Shown: positions 1-7,387, numbered from the stretch's first letter. The stretch: 16,263 nt of DNA from Microcystis sp. T1-4 (GCF_000297435.1 NZ_CAIP01000171.1:1-16263); one strand, 5' to 3'. A program made the numbers and translations. Notes: generated from the sequence alone by a model not told the origin.

Positions 1-1
1 G

Positions 2-79
2 AACCTAGAAGAGCCACCAGAAGAGCCAAAAAACTCCCTACTTCCCACTATCCTATTAAACAGGATTGAGAATGACTAA
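2..79 (+). CDS. 3' end of an unidentified gene cut by the window edge
   Basis: An open frame enters from the left edge and stops at TAA 77-79, giving a 25-residue tail ending LLPTILLNRIEND. The tail is acidic and proline-rich at first, then hydrophobic, which looks more like a protein C-terminus than noise. The stop is 40 bp before dndE, so the two could be co-transcribed. A dnd gene such as dndC is a natural guess from position, but the tail alone is not recognisable. Confidence 0.45.
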   Translation, partial: NLEEPPEEPKNSLLPTILLNRIEND

Positions 80-119
80 CTATTTTATCATCAGTCAGAT
101 CGAGGTAAAATTATAAATT

Positions 120-518
120 ATGGAATCACCGATCGAACGTTTTAGACTATCTCAAACCGCCAAAGATAGCCTAATAAAATTAAAACGCTACACCAAAATT
201 GACCAATGGAATATCCTCTGTCGTTGGGCTTTTTGTCGTTCCCTTGCCGAACCGAGTCTCCCCTCTCCCGTTCCCATTCCTGCCGATAGCAATGTAGAAT
301 TATCTTGGAAAGTATTCGGGGGAGAAATGGCCGATATTTTCCTAATTGCCCTCAAACAACGTTGTCATCAAGACGGATTAGGAACCGATAAAGAAACCCT
401 AACTCAACAATTTCGCTTACATTTACATCGCGGTATCGGTTATCTTGCTGGGGATACCAAGCTAAAAAAAATTGATAATTTGATCGAATTAGAGAGAGAA
501 AATCTCAGAGAATCTTAA
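120..518 (+). CDS. dndE: DNA sulfur modification protein DndE
   Basis: DndE is a small DNA-binding subunit of the phosphorothioate (PT) machinery, which replaces a non-bridging oxygen of the DNA backbone with sulfur; it acts in the cytoplasm with DndC and DndD. The 132-residue product is close to the usual DndE size. It shows the family pattern: N-terminal FRLSQTAKDSLIKLK (8-22), a helix with NILCRWAFCRSL (31-42), the GGEMADIFLIAL segment (67-78) and the conserved FRLHLHRGIGYL (98-109). The C-terminus is basic then acidic (113-132). ATG 120 is used; a weak GAGG lies at 102-105. The gene lies beyond 9 kb from dndD in the same window, unlike the usual adjacent dndCDE order. It contains no HIP1 site. 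Family assignment is firm; the state of the whole PT system is unknown because dndA, dndB and dndC are not visible. Confidence 0.88.
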   Translation: MESPIERFRLSQTAKDSLIKLKRYTKIDQWNILCRWAFCRSLAEPSLPSPVPIPADSNVELSWKVFGGEMADIFLIALKQRCHQDGLGTDKETLTQQFRLHLHRGIGYLAGDTKLKKIDNLIELERENLRES

Positions 519-561
519 CCAAGAATGATCTGTTTTCAGGGGGAGCGCATCTCAAACGCTA

Positions 562-593
562 TTGACAATTGGCCAATTTTGTGATGGTATTTA
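562..593 (+). promoter_or_regulatory. candidate promoter with palindromic operator before the HDO operon
   Basis: A perfect TTGACA (562-567) precedes the HDO gene by about 60 bp. With 17 bp spacing the -10 would be TGGTAT (585-590, weak); alternatively an extended -10, TGGTATTTA, runs from 585. The spacer contains the perfect 12-bp palindrome AATTGGCCAATT (567-578), which overlaps the end of the -35 box, where a dimeric repressor would block RNA polymerase. The sequence pattern is seen directly; promoter and operator function are inferred. Confidence 0.4.
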
Positions 594-624
594 AAAGAGG
601 GCGGCTATCGGGGGATGAGAAAAA

Positions 625-2136
625 ATGGAAAATTTAATCGAGGAAGCACTAAGCCATCGAGCGATTAATCATCCGTATTTACTGGCTTTAGAAAAAGGAG
701 AATTTCAACATACTGATGAGGTTCTCAAAGACTTTGCCAGTCAATACGGAGCTTATAGTGACTGGTTTTCCCGTTATTTAACAGCAGTAATATCAAAGCT
801 AGAAAATCCCACTCATCGAAATCATCTGCTGGAGAACTTAGCTGAAGAAAACGGACATCTACACCATGAAGATCTCGAAGCAATCCGTAAATTAGGTATT
901 AAGGACGAGTGGGTACAGGAAATTCCTCACCCACAGTTATTCAAGCGTTTTCAAGAAGCGATGGGAGTAGATAGCAGGCAACCGCCTTGTGTTGAAGTGG
1001 AAATCTGGCGTGAATCATTCTTATCGCTGCTCCAGAATGGAAGCTCACTCCAAGCTATTGGAGCCATAGGTTTAGGGACTGAATCTGTTGTTAAATTTAT
1101 CTACAAACACATTATTGAAGCGATTAAAAACCATACATCATTATCCTTGCAGCAATATGTATTTTTTCCTTTACACACAGAAGTGGAGGATGAACACAGC
1201 TTAACTTTAGTTGAAATTGCTAAGGAATTAGCCAGTGAAGGCGAACAGGCTGTTCTGGAATTACGGAAAGGAATGTTAAAAGCCTTAGATCTACGTGCTG
1301 CTTACTGGGACAATATGTATGAACGTGCGTTGGCGCTAGATAAATCTTTGACATCATCAGACATACCCAAGATTGTTACGCTTTTCACTAAAATGATTAA
1401 AAGCAAAAAGCTGTCTAATCAGGAACAGGAACTTTTATTGCATCAAATCAATGATGTGCGTATTGGATTGACGCAAGACTTATCTACTGTTCCAGTGGAA
1501 AAACTACTACCCGGATTGAGTTCACTTTTGCTATACGGGATGCAAAGGGAAAAGCACAAGGAAGAAGTTCTGAACTTGTTAAATTGGCTTGAAAATCCAT
1601 CTGATGAATGCCAATGTTCTCAAACAATATTAAGGCTTGCTTCACAACTTTATCATGATTTTCAAACAGTGCGACTGGGAGCCTTGACCGAAAAAATTAA
1701 TCAACAAAAAAGCTTGACTCATGTGCAAGAAGGTAAAGAGCTTATTTCAACAATTAGCGCCAGCAACTTAGAAGCTTTATACAACAATCAGGTTGATAAA
1801 CTCAATATTGATTTTAACGTATTTCGCCTACCGTTTGCTCTAGAAGTTTTAGATGCACGCCTAGTCATAGTCAAGCCAGGAAAGGCGAATGAAATGCACC
1901 GACACGCACATGAAACCGTATTTGTATTTCTTCAGGGTCAAGGAAAAGTTATTGTTGATCAATACGAAAACGAAGTCGAACCGGGTACTTTTGCTGTTAT
2001 TCCCCGTTGGTGTGTGCATCAATCTGTGAACTTAGGAGAAGAAGAGCTAATTTTTCTGGCGATAGCTGATTTTGGATTAACTGGTAAAAGTTTTATGGGT
2101 AATTACTTACACAGTGCTAGACTAAAACAAAATTAG
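625..2136 (+). CDS. haem-oxygenase-like diiron oxidase fused to a C-terminal cupin (SznF-like architecture)
   Basis: A 503-residue predicted metalloenzyme with three parts. Residues 1-240 are a helical haem-oxygenase-like diiron (HDO) domain. Candidate iron ligands are E74/E75 with H78/H81, E153 (in GLGTES), and the diagnostic H184-x3-E188-x2-H191. Residues about 240-390 are helical and match nothing I recognise. Residues about 395-495 are a cupin with H425, H427, H429 and E430, then GTFAVIPRWCVHQSVN with H465. HDO enzymes use O2 and a diiron centre for N-hydroxylation or C-C/C-N cleavage; in SznF an HDO plus cupin makes an N-nitrosourea. ATG 625 follows a G-rich GGGGGATGAG stretch (610-618). 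The gene opens an operon with a methyltransferase 26 bp downstream and a 2OG dioxygenase. Substrate is unknown; a TenA/PqqC-like non-oxidase role is less likely given the ligand set. Domain calls are firm, chemistry is inferred. Confidence 0.78.
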   Translation: MENLIEEALSHRAINHPYLLALEKGEFQHTDEVLKDFASQYGAYSDWFSRYLTAVISKLENPTHRNHLLENLAEENGHLHHEDLEAIRKLGIKDEWVQEIPHPQLFKRFQEAMGVDSRQPPCVEVEIWRESFLSLLQNGSSLQAIGAIGLGTESVVKFIYKHIIEAIKNHTSLSLQQYVFFPLHTEVEDEHSLTLVEIAKELASEGEQAVLELRKGMLKALDLRAAYWDNMYERALALDKSLTSSDIPKIVTLFTKMIKSKKLSNQEQELLLHQINDVRIGLTQDLSTVPVEKLLPGLSSLLLYGMQREKHKEEVLNLLNWLENPSDECQCSQTILRLASQLYHDFQTVRLGALTEKINQQKSLTHVQEGKELISTISASNLEALYNNQVDKLNIDFNVFRLPFALEVLDARLVIVKPGKANEMHRHAHETVFVFLQGQGKVIVDQYENEVEPGTFAVIPRWCVHQSVNLGEEELIFLAIADFGLTGKSFMGNYLHSARLKQN

Positions 2137-2162
2137 TGCAAATTTTATCCCGTTAGATAGGT

Positions 2163-2924
2163 ATGAAAGCAACACAAGAAACCAAAAAACTTTACGACGA
2201 AAGCGCAGGAGACTGGAAACGAGTAGAACCGATTTTGCTTTCTGATTACTCCGCTCGTCCGTTTGTCATTGATTTATGTGAACCGATTGTCAATAAGAAA
2301 ATATTAGATCTAGGCTGTGGGGAAGGTTATGTAGGAAGAGAGTTAATTAACCGAGGCGCTCAATATGTTCATGGGATTGATATTTCATCACAAATGATCG
2401 AGCAGGCCTTGATTCAAAAAAACGAGCATCAGATTATTAATGTTTCCTATGAAACTGCTGATATTCGTGATTTTGGGGTAACTGAGTCCGAACAATACGA
2501 TTTAGTTCTGGCTATGTTCCTGTTCAACTACTTAAATGTTTCAGAAACTATTAGCACGATGCAGAAAGCCTACCAACTTTTGAAATTCGGTGGATATTTC
2601 CTGTTCGCCGTCCCCCATCCCTCTTTACCTTTTCTGAAAAAAGATAAGTTTCCGTTTTATTTTAAACCGAAAGCTGGCTATTTTTCCGGACGCAATCAAT
2701 TATTCCCCGGTGAGATTTGGCGCAGAGATAGAAAAGCCGTCGCCGTGCAATGTGTTCATAAAACTATGGAAGATTACTTCACATCTCTTCGTTTAGCAGC
2801 CTTCACAAAAATGCCAGAAGTTTATGAACTAAAAATTAATCAGGAACATTTAGAACTAGACCCAGAATTTTTTACTCCGCTCATTGACCTTCCCCTTCAC
2901 GTTGCTTTCAAAATTCAAAAATGA
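2163..2924 (+). CDS. class I SAM-dependent methyltransferase of the HDO operon
   Basis: A 253-residue Rossmann-fold methyltransferase expected to transfer a methyl group from S-adenosylmethionine to a small molecule in the cytoplasm. Motif I is ILDLGCGEGYVG (47-58), followed by GIDISSQMIEQA (71-82), where the acidic D73 would bind the ribose; motif II is DLVLAMFLFNY (113-123), and a post-motif LKFGGYFLFAVPHP lies at 140-153. The C-terminal third (about 155-250) is the likely substrate cap, with a basic and aromatic stretch around 158-190. It starts 26 bp after the HDO-cupin gene and its TGA stop overlaps the next gene's ATG by 4 bp (ATGA), so translational coupling is likely. An analogous partner exists in the szn pathway, where SznE methylates arginine before SznF acts, but this protein is not obviously an SznE relative. 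O-, N- or C-methylation cannot be decided. Confidence 0.85.
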   Translation: MKATQETKKLYDESAGDWKRVEPILLSDYSARPFVIDLCEPIVNKKILDLGCGEGYVGRELINRGAQYVHGIDISSQMIEQALIQKNEHQIINVSYETADIRDFGVTESEQYDLVLAMFLFNYLNVSETISTMQKAYQLLKFGGYFLFAVPHPSLPFLKKDKFPFYFKPKAGYFSGRNQLFPGEIWRRDRKAVAVQCVHKTMEDYFTSLRLAAFTKMPEVYELKINQEHLELDPEFFTPLIDLPLHVAFKIQK

Positions 2925-3838
2925 TTAGACCAATTTTTGATCCTAATATTTCATTACTGACTTGGAAAAAATTGCCCGATCCTTCTCAACTATTTTTTAG
3001 TTTACCCAAATCATTAGTCTTGGATTTACTGAAAACAAGCAATCACAAATGGCTTGAAAAACCCAACGAAATAGGACAGGAAACAGTCAATAAAAATCTT
3101 GACTTTTTCCTGCCGTTTCGTGAGAAATTGCTCCTAGAATCCGGAATAGTTATTTTCCGATTAGAACCCGCATTAACAGAAACAGAAATGCGGTTAATTT
3201 ATGCTTTTATTTCTCGCATTTTTGGACGACTAAACCACCGCTATGGCTATTTTTTTGATGTAATCGATCGAGGAATGGATTACACTAAAGAAGCTATACC
3301 CGTTTCGATGACGAATGCAGAAACTGGCTATCATACTGATAGTACAGCCAAAAACTACTTCCCTGATCTTGTTGGCTTACTGTGTCTTGCTGCCGCGGAT
3401 GAGGGAGGAGATTCCCTTGTAGTAAACGCCGCCAATTTATATCAATATTTCTGGCAACACCATACAGACCTAGTTCCCTATCTTTACGAACCTTTGGCGC
3501 GCGATGTGATTACACCTGGAGAGATTAATTCTCAAGAAGCTATTCAAAAGAATAATTTCCCCTTATTCTCAACAGATTCTCGGGGTCTGGTTTTTCGTTA
3601 TATGCGGTACTGGATTGAAGTCGCTTACTCCAAACTGGAAATAGCGCAACCGGAAGCTATCACAAAAACACTCGACATCATCGACGACTTTTTTTCAAAA
3701 CCAGAAAATATAGTCCGCTTCAAAATGAAAAAAGGTGATATATTTTACATTAATAATCGCTTTTTATGCCACAATAGAACCGCTTTTAAAAATTCAGGAA
3801 AACCCCGACAGATGGTCCGTAGTTGGATTAACCTTTAA
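2921..3838 (+). CDS. TauD-like Fe(II)/2-oxoglutarate-dependent dioxygenase
   Basis: A 305-residue oxygenase of the TauD/clavaminate-synthase-like fold. The facial triad is visible as H138-x-D140 (in GYHTDS) and a distal H284 (LCHNRTAF); R296 or R300 in RQMVRSWINL would hold the 2-oxoglutarate carboxylate. The region KMKKGDIFYINNR (268-280), just before the distal His, is typical for the family. Such enzymes couple 2OG decarboxylation to hydroxylation, desaturation or ring formation on amino-acid-like substrates. The first 60 residues are less conserved and may shape the substrate pocket. The start ATG overlaps the methyltransferase stop. The gene is the last of the three-gene operon and converges on the SagB-like gene 94 bp away. 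The residue after H138 is T and position 140 is D, so this is a hydroxylase-type rather than halogenase-type centre. Substrate unknown. Confidence 0.85.
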   Translation: MIRPIFDPNISLLTWKKLPDPSQLFFSLPKSLVLDLLKTSNHKWLEKPNEIGQETVNKNLDFFLPFREKLLLESGIVIFRLEPALTETEMRLIYAFISRIFGRLNHRYGYFFDVIDRGMDYTKEAIPVSMTNAETGYHTDSTAKNYFPDLVGLLCLAAADEGGDSLVVNAANLYQYFWQHHTDLVPYLYEPLARDVITPGEINSQEAIQKNNFPLFSTDSRGLVFRYMRYWIEVAYSKLEIAQPEAITKTLDIIDDFFSKPENIVRFKMKKGDIFYINNRFLCHNRTAFKNSGKPRQMVRSWINL

Positions 3839-3932
3839 ACAAAATACGTCCAAGGGAGAAAGTGAACCGGTCAAGGTACAGAGTACGATGACCTCAACTT
3901 CCTTGTCACCCCTTCAGTGGTTCAAACTCACC

Positions 3933-5447
3933 CTAAAAAACCTTCGGTCGGCCTAAAGTAGTGATATAGATAACTGCTTCATCGGAGGGAATGCCTAACA
4001 CTTCATTCACTTGATCATCAAAAAAACCACCGATACCACTAACCCCTAACCCCAGATGAATAGCTGCTAAATTTAATCTCTGTCCCAAATGGCCCGCATC
4101 TGCATGAAGATAACGATAAACTCGATCGCCATATTTAGCCACTGCTTTTGACAGATCCGCCGTATGAAAAACCACAGCAGCCGCATCCCGTCCCAAATCC
4201 TGACCTAAACAGAGATAATGTAACTCTTGCCGGAAATTTTTAAAGCGAATTTGCCGCAATTCTTGGGCTTTAGGAGCATAATAATAACAGCCTTCCTCTA
4301 ATCCAGTTACTGCCGAAACAGCGATAAAAGTTTCCAATAAATCCAGAGCAAAATAATCGGGATTGGGATCGAGATTTTGACTGGCATAATCTTGGGGTTG
4401 ATAGGTAAAATGCAGCAGCGCTCGCAATTCGTCTAAACTGAGACTAGCACCACTATAAGCGCGGGTAGATCTGCGTTTAAGCATCGTACTTTCCAGATCT
4501 ATTACATCTTCCCCCCAATTGACAGGACGGGATGTCACGGAAACTTTTAGACAAAAAGGAAAATTATATTTATCTTCCCAATTAGACGGAGTAACGGCTG
4601 CTTCTATCTTCTCATCTGTAGCTATGATAGTGGCTCGCTGTAGGGAGCTTAATAATTCTCCCTCGGGAATTTCGGGATAAACAGTCGTGGTTGCCGAAGG
4701 TAGTGCCGTGGTACTAGGGGGGAGATTTTGCTGGATATTGAGCAGATCTGCCAAAGGAATCACCGTCATGACACTTTCCTTCTCGGAATCAAGATAAAGC
4801 AATTCATTCATCTGACTATCGTTAAAACCACCGATTAAATGGGCGCGATAGTCATTAATCGAGGCTGATAGCTCAATATTGCCCAATAAATGCCCTGTAT
4901 CGAGGAAAATACGCCGATAAGCTCGATCTTCGTAGCGCCAAGCGGATCGATAAAAAATGGCACTGGTAACTAAAGCGATATCGGTATTTTCTAAAACAGG
5001 ATTCCAGAAACAAGCAGATTGTAGGTTGGTCCAGACATCACTTTCCCAGAATAAAAGCAGCGAGTGACTTTGACCTTGGTAACTGTAGAGACCGGCGGGT
5101 AAAAATTCCGTGCCACGGGAGATCAGATAGACCTCGGCGGGGTATAATCCACCAGCAGAGGGTGCGGAACGTAGGTACAAGGGACTGCCCATAGTGGCGA
5201 TTTTGGCAGTTAAACCATAGCTACAGCCCAAAATTCGCGATATACGTCGCCAAAAGTCTCCTTTTTGGGGAACTGTTTGACGGGAGAGGTAGGGTTTGAG
5301 ATCGAAAGTCTGACCGATTTTGTATTCTTTAAAGGGATAGGGTTGTTGACTCCAATCAAGACCTTTACTTTTTGAGGCGATCGTCTGGGGGTCGTATTTG
5401 GTCCGCTCGTGGTAGTATTGGGCGATCGAGATTGGCTGATCTGGCAT
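3933..5447 (-). CDS. SagB/ThcOx-family dehydrogenase with two nitroreductase-like domains
   Basis: A 504-residue protein with a duplicated FMN-dependent nitroreductase-like fold. The N-terminal unit spans about 45-235 (RSAPSAGGLYPAEVY at 93-107; FLDTGHLLGNI at 181-191). The C-terminal unit spans about 313-504 (KRRSTRAYSG at 324-333; HADAGHLGQRLNLAA at 448-462; IGGFFDDQVNEVLGI at 471-485). In azoline-peptide pathways, relatives (ThcOx, BcerB, SagB) oxidise thiazolines and oxazolines to azoles. Here there is no cyclodehydratase, YcaO protein or precursor peptide within view, so the role is open; many cyanobacteria carry such stand-alone two-domain forms. The residue 235-310 linker is proline- and threonine-rich. 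The start ATG (5445-5447) is 44 bp from the start of the divergent long flotillin frame. A role in the neighbouring HDO operon is possible but unsupported beyond adjacency. Confidence 0.8.
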   Translation of the reverse strand: MPDQPISIAQYYHERTKYDPQTIASKSKGLDWSQQPYPFKEYKIGQTFDLKPYLSRQTVPQKGDFWRRISRILGCSYGLTAKIATMGSPLYLRSAPSAGGLYPAEVYLISRGTEFLPAGLYSYQGQSHSLLLFWESDVWTNLQSACFWNPVLENTDIALVTSAIFYRSAWRYEDRAYRRIFLDTGHLLGNIELSASINDYRAHLIGGFNDSQMNELLYLDSEKESVMTVIPLADLLNIQQNLPPSTTALPSATTTVYPEIPEGELLSSLQRATIIATDEKIEAAVTPSNWEDKYNFPFCLKVSVTSRPVNWGEDVIDLESTMLKRRSTRAYSGASLSLDELRALLHFTYQPQDYASQNLDPNPDYFALDLLETFIAVSAVTGLEEGCYYYAPKAQELRQIRFKNFRQELHYLCLGQDLGRDAAAVVFHTADLSKAVAKYGDRVYRYLHADAGHLGQRLNLAAIHLGLGVSGIGGFFDDQVNEVLGIPSDEAVIYITTLGRPKVF

Positions 5448-5572
5448 GATAAAGATAGGCTGTCTAAGCTTTACTTTTTAGTGTAATATCGATGACCCCC
5501 AAAAAATCAACCAGCCAGAGAGTCGATCAGCTAAAAGTAAAGATAATTACAAATTTCACCCACATAAAATCT

Positions 5573-6856
5573 ATGGAAATTATCGCTGTTTTACTGGGAG
5601 TTTTCGGTTTAGGGACAGGTGCGGGTTTATTAGTCATCCGTAACTATTACCATATCTGTCAACCGAGCGAAGTTTTAATTTTTGCCGGTAGTCGTCGTCC
5701 CACGGCCACGGGCAAAACCATCGGTTATCGTTTGGTAAAAGGGGGCAGCAGTATTCGTTTACCTATGCTAGAACAAGTGTATCGAATGGACCTGACCAAC
5801 ATGATCATCGATCTCAGGGTGGTTAATGCCTATTCTAAGGGCGGTGTGCCGTTAATCGTCACCGGGGTGGCAAATATTAAAATTGCCGGGGAAGAACCGA
5901 TTATTCATAATGCGATCGAGCGTTTATTGGGCAAGAAACGCAAGGAAATCGAACAATTAGCTAAAGAAACCCTGGAGGGCAATTTGCGCGGTGTCTTGGC
6001 GAATTTAACCCCAGAACAAGCGAACTCCGATCAGATCGCTTTCGCTAAAAGTCTCCTGGAAGAAGCGGAACAGGATCTAGAAAAATTGGGTTTAGTTTTG
6101 GATAGTTTGCAGATCCAGAATATCTCCGATGAGGTGCGTTATCTCGATTCGATCGGACGGAAGCAAAAAGCTGAATTACAGAGAGATGCCCGGATAGCAG
6201 AAGCAAAAGCCAGAAAAACATCGATTATCAAGGCTTCCGAGAATCAACGCTTAACCGCTTTGCGTCGTATCCAAAAAGATTTAGAAATAGCCAAAGCTGA
6301 CGCAGAAAAACGGGTGCGCGACACTCAAACTAAGCGCGGCGCCATGATTGCTGAGGTAGAATCGGTGGTTATGTCCGATTTGGCTAAAGTACAGGCCGAA
6401 GTGGCGGTACAAAACGCCCGAATTAAGCAGGTGAAACAGCAATTACAAGCAGATGTGATCGCTCCTGCGGCAGCAGAATGTCAACAAGCGATCGCAAAAG
6501 CCCGGGGGGAAGCGGCCAAAATTATCGAACAGGGGAAAGCGCAAGCGGAAGGAACCAAAAAACTGGCGGCCTCTTGGCAAGGAGCGGGAAATAACGCTAA
6601 AAACATCTTTTTATATCAAAAACTGGAGTTATTACTTAAATTAATGGCCGCTAGTGTGCCAGAAGTGCAGGTGCAAACGGTGACGGTGGTGAACGGAGGT
6701 GATGGTAATCTTGTCCCGAAAATGACTGCCTTTGCCGAACAATTGCGTCAAGCTACCGGGGTGGATCTGGTACAAATGGCTAATCGCATAGCACAAACCG
6801 AGCCATCTGTCAAGGGCAAAGAGACAAATTTTGATTTTAAAAAATTGCCCTCTTGA
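5573..6856 (+). CDS. flotillin-like SPFH-domain membrane protein
   Basis: The product (427 residues from this start) has one N-terminal hydrophobic segment (IIAVLLGVFGLGTGAGLLVI), an SPFH domain from ICQPSEVLIFAG to about residue 200, a long E/A/K-rich coiled coil (DARIAEAKARKTSII onward), and a C-terminal tail with VDLVQMANRIAQTEPSV. Flotillins scaffold lipid microdomains in bacterial membranes. The frame opens at an earlier ATG (5492), which would add 27 polar residues (MTPKKSTSQR...). I prefer 5573 because bacterial flotillins usually begin directly at the membrane segment, and a TGTAAT that could serve as a -10 lies at 5482-5487, so transcription might begin after 5492. Neither start has a clear ribosome binding site. 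One HIP1 site (6488-6495) lies in the gene. Function assignment is firm, start less so. Confidence 0.82.
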   Translation: MEIIAVLLGVFGLGTGAGLLVIRNYYHICQPSEVLIFAGSRRPTATGKTIGYRLVKGGSSIRLPMLEQVYRMDLTNMIIDLRVVNAYSKGGVPLIVTGVANIKIAGEEPIIHNAIERLLGKKRKEIEQLAKETLEGNLRGVLANLTPEQANSDQIAFAKSLLEEAEQDLEKLGLVLDSLQIQNISDEVRYLDSIGRKQKAELQRDARIAEAKARKTSIIKASENQRLTALRRIQKDLEIAKADAEKRVRDTQTKRGAMIAEVESVVMSDLAKVQAEVAVQNARIKQVKQQLQADVIAPAAAECQQAIAKARGEAAKIIEQGKAQAEGTKKLAASWQGAGNNAKNIFLYQKLELLLKLMAASVPEVQVQTVTVVNGGDGNLVPKMTAFAEQLRQATGVDLVQMANRIAQTEPSVKGKETNFDFKKLPS

Positions 6857-6968
6857 ATCAGTTATCAGTGATCAGTTATCAGTTATCAGTAGGAGGATAG
6901 AGTATTAAGTGAGCAGTATTAAATGGCAGTAAAAGTCCTGTCTGTTCACTGATTACTGATTACTGATT
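6856..6968. repeat. inverted pair of ATCAGTT heptad arrays (fold-back)
   Basis: Directly after the flotillin stop, five ATCAGT(T/G/A) heptads run at 6857-6891. A reversed array, three ACTGATT units, lies at 6948-6968. The outer 21 bp of the two arms (6856-6876 and 6948-6968) match as inverted repeats at 19 of 21 positions, with about 70 bp between them. This could form a long hairpin in DNA or RNA and may act as a flotillin terminator or be a MITE-like unit. It fills most of the 6857-7009 gap. Confidence 0.6.
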
Positions 6969-7009
6969 ATTGTCCACTAGAATGTTAATCAAGTTTGGAG
7001 ACCACCGCC

Positions 7010-7387
7010 ATGGATGACTTAATTAATGATCCCTCCCCTTCTCCCCAAGACATAGAAATGACGCGGACTCCCCCCTGGGGAACGGTGACGGTATTGGAGG
7101 AAGGTCCGCGGTATCGCATCAATCGCATTGTCATTAAACCCGGCCATCACATGAGTAGCCAAATGCACTACCATCGCAGTGAACACTGGATTGTCGTCTC
7201 CGGTACAGCGCGGGTAATCTGTGATGAAAAAGAAACTCTCCTCAAACAAAAAGAATCTACATACGTTCCTATGAATACCCGTCATCGGTTGGAAAACCCC
7301 GGTTCTATTCCTCTGGTGATGATTGAGGTGCAAAATGGCGAATATTTGGGAGATGATGATATTCACCGTTTTGATGATGCAGAATAG
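7010..7387 (+). CDS. stand-alone type II phosphomannose isomerase-like cupin
   Basis: A 125-residue single-domain cupin matching the C-terminal isomerase half of ManC/type II mannose-6-phosphate isomerases. The sequence shows PPWGTVTVLEEGPRYRINRI, then PGHHMSSQMHYHRSEHWIVVSGTA with the metal-binding H-x-H and E cluster, YVPMNTRHRLENPG for the second cupin motif, and the family signature IEVQNGEYLGDDDIHRFDD near the end. It would interconvert mannose-6-phosphate and fructose-6-phosphate for GDP-mannose and surface polysaccharide supply; the guanylyltransferase half is absent. I use ATG 7010, with GGAG at 6997-7000 nine bases upstream. The frame continues to a TTG at 6995, which would add five residues and destroy that spacing. 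It is followed 48 bp later by cobU. Enzymatic activity as a free domain is inferred from relatives. Confidence 0.82.
   Translation: MDDLINDPSPSPQDIEMTRTPPWGTVTVLEEGPRYRINRIVIKPGHHMSSQMHYHRSEHWIVVSGTARVICDEKETLLKQKESTYVPMNTRHRLENPGSIPLVMIEVQNGEYLGDDDIHRFDDAE

Noticed and set aside
3869..3893. Hairpin GGTCA/TGACC with inner GTAC/GTAC between the convergent genes
   Set aside because: The stem is short, interrupted by a 2/2 internal mismatch and lacks a T-run, so it is not called as a terminator.
3735..3956. Plus-strand ORF overlapping the end of the 2OG dioxygenase gene
   Set aside because: It is an out-of-frame reading of the C-terminal motif region, whose correct frame holds the distal His and Arg.
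6995..7009. TTG start for the phosphomannose-isomerase cupin
   Set aside because: It overlaps the GGAG site that is well placed for ATG 7010, and the five added residues match nothing in the family.
7019..7366. Minus-strand ORF opposite the phosphomannose-isomerase cupin
   Set aside because: It lies fully antisense to a gene with clear family motifs, and its own translation shows no recognisable pattern.
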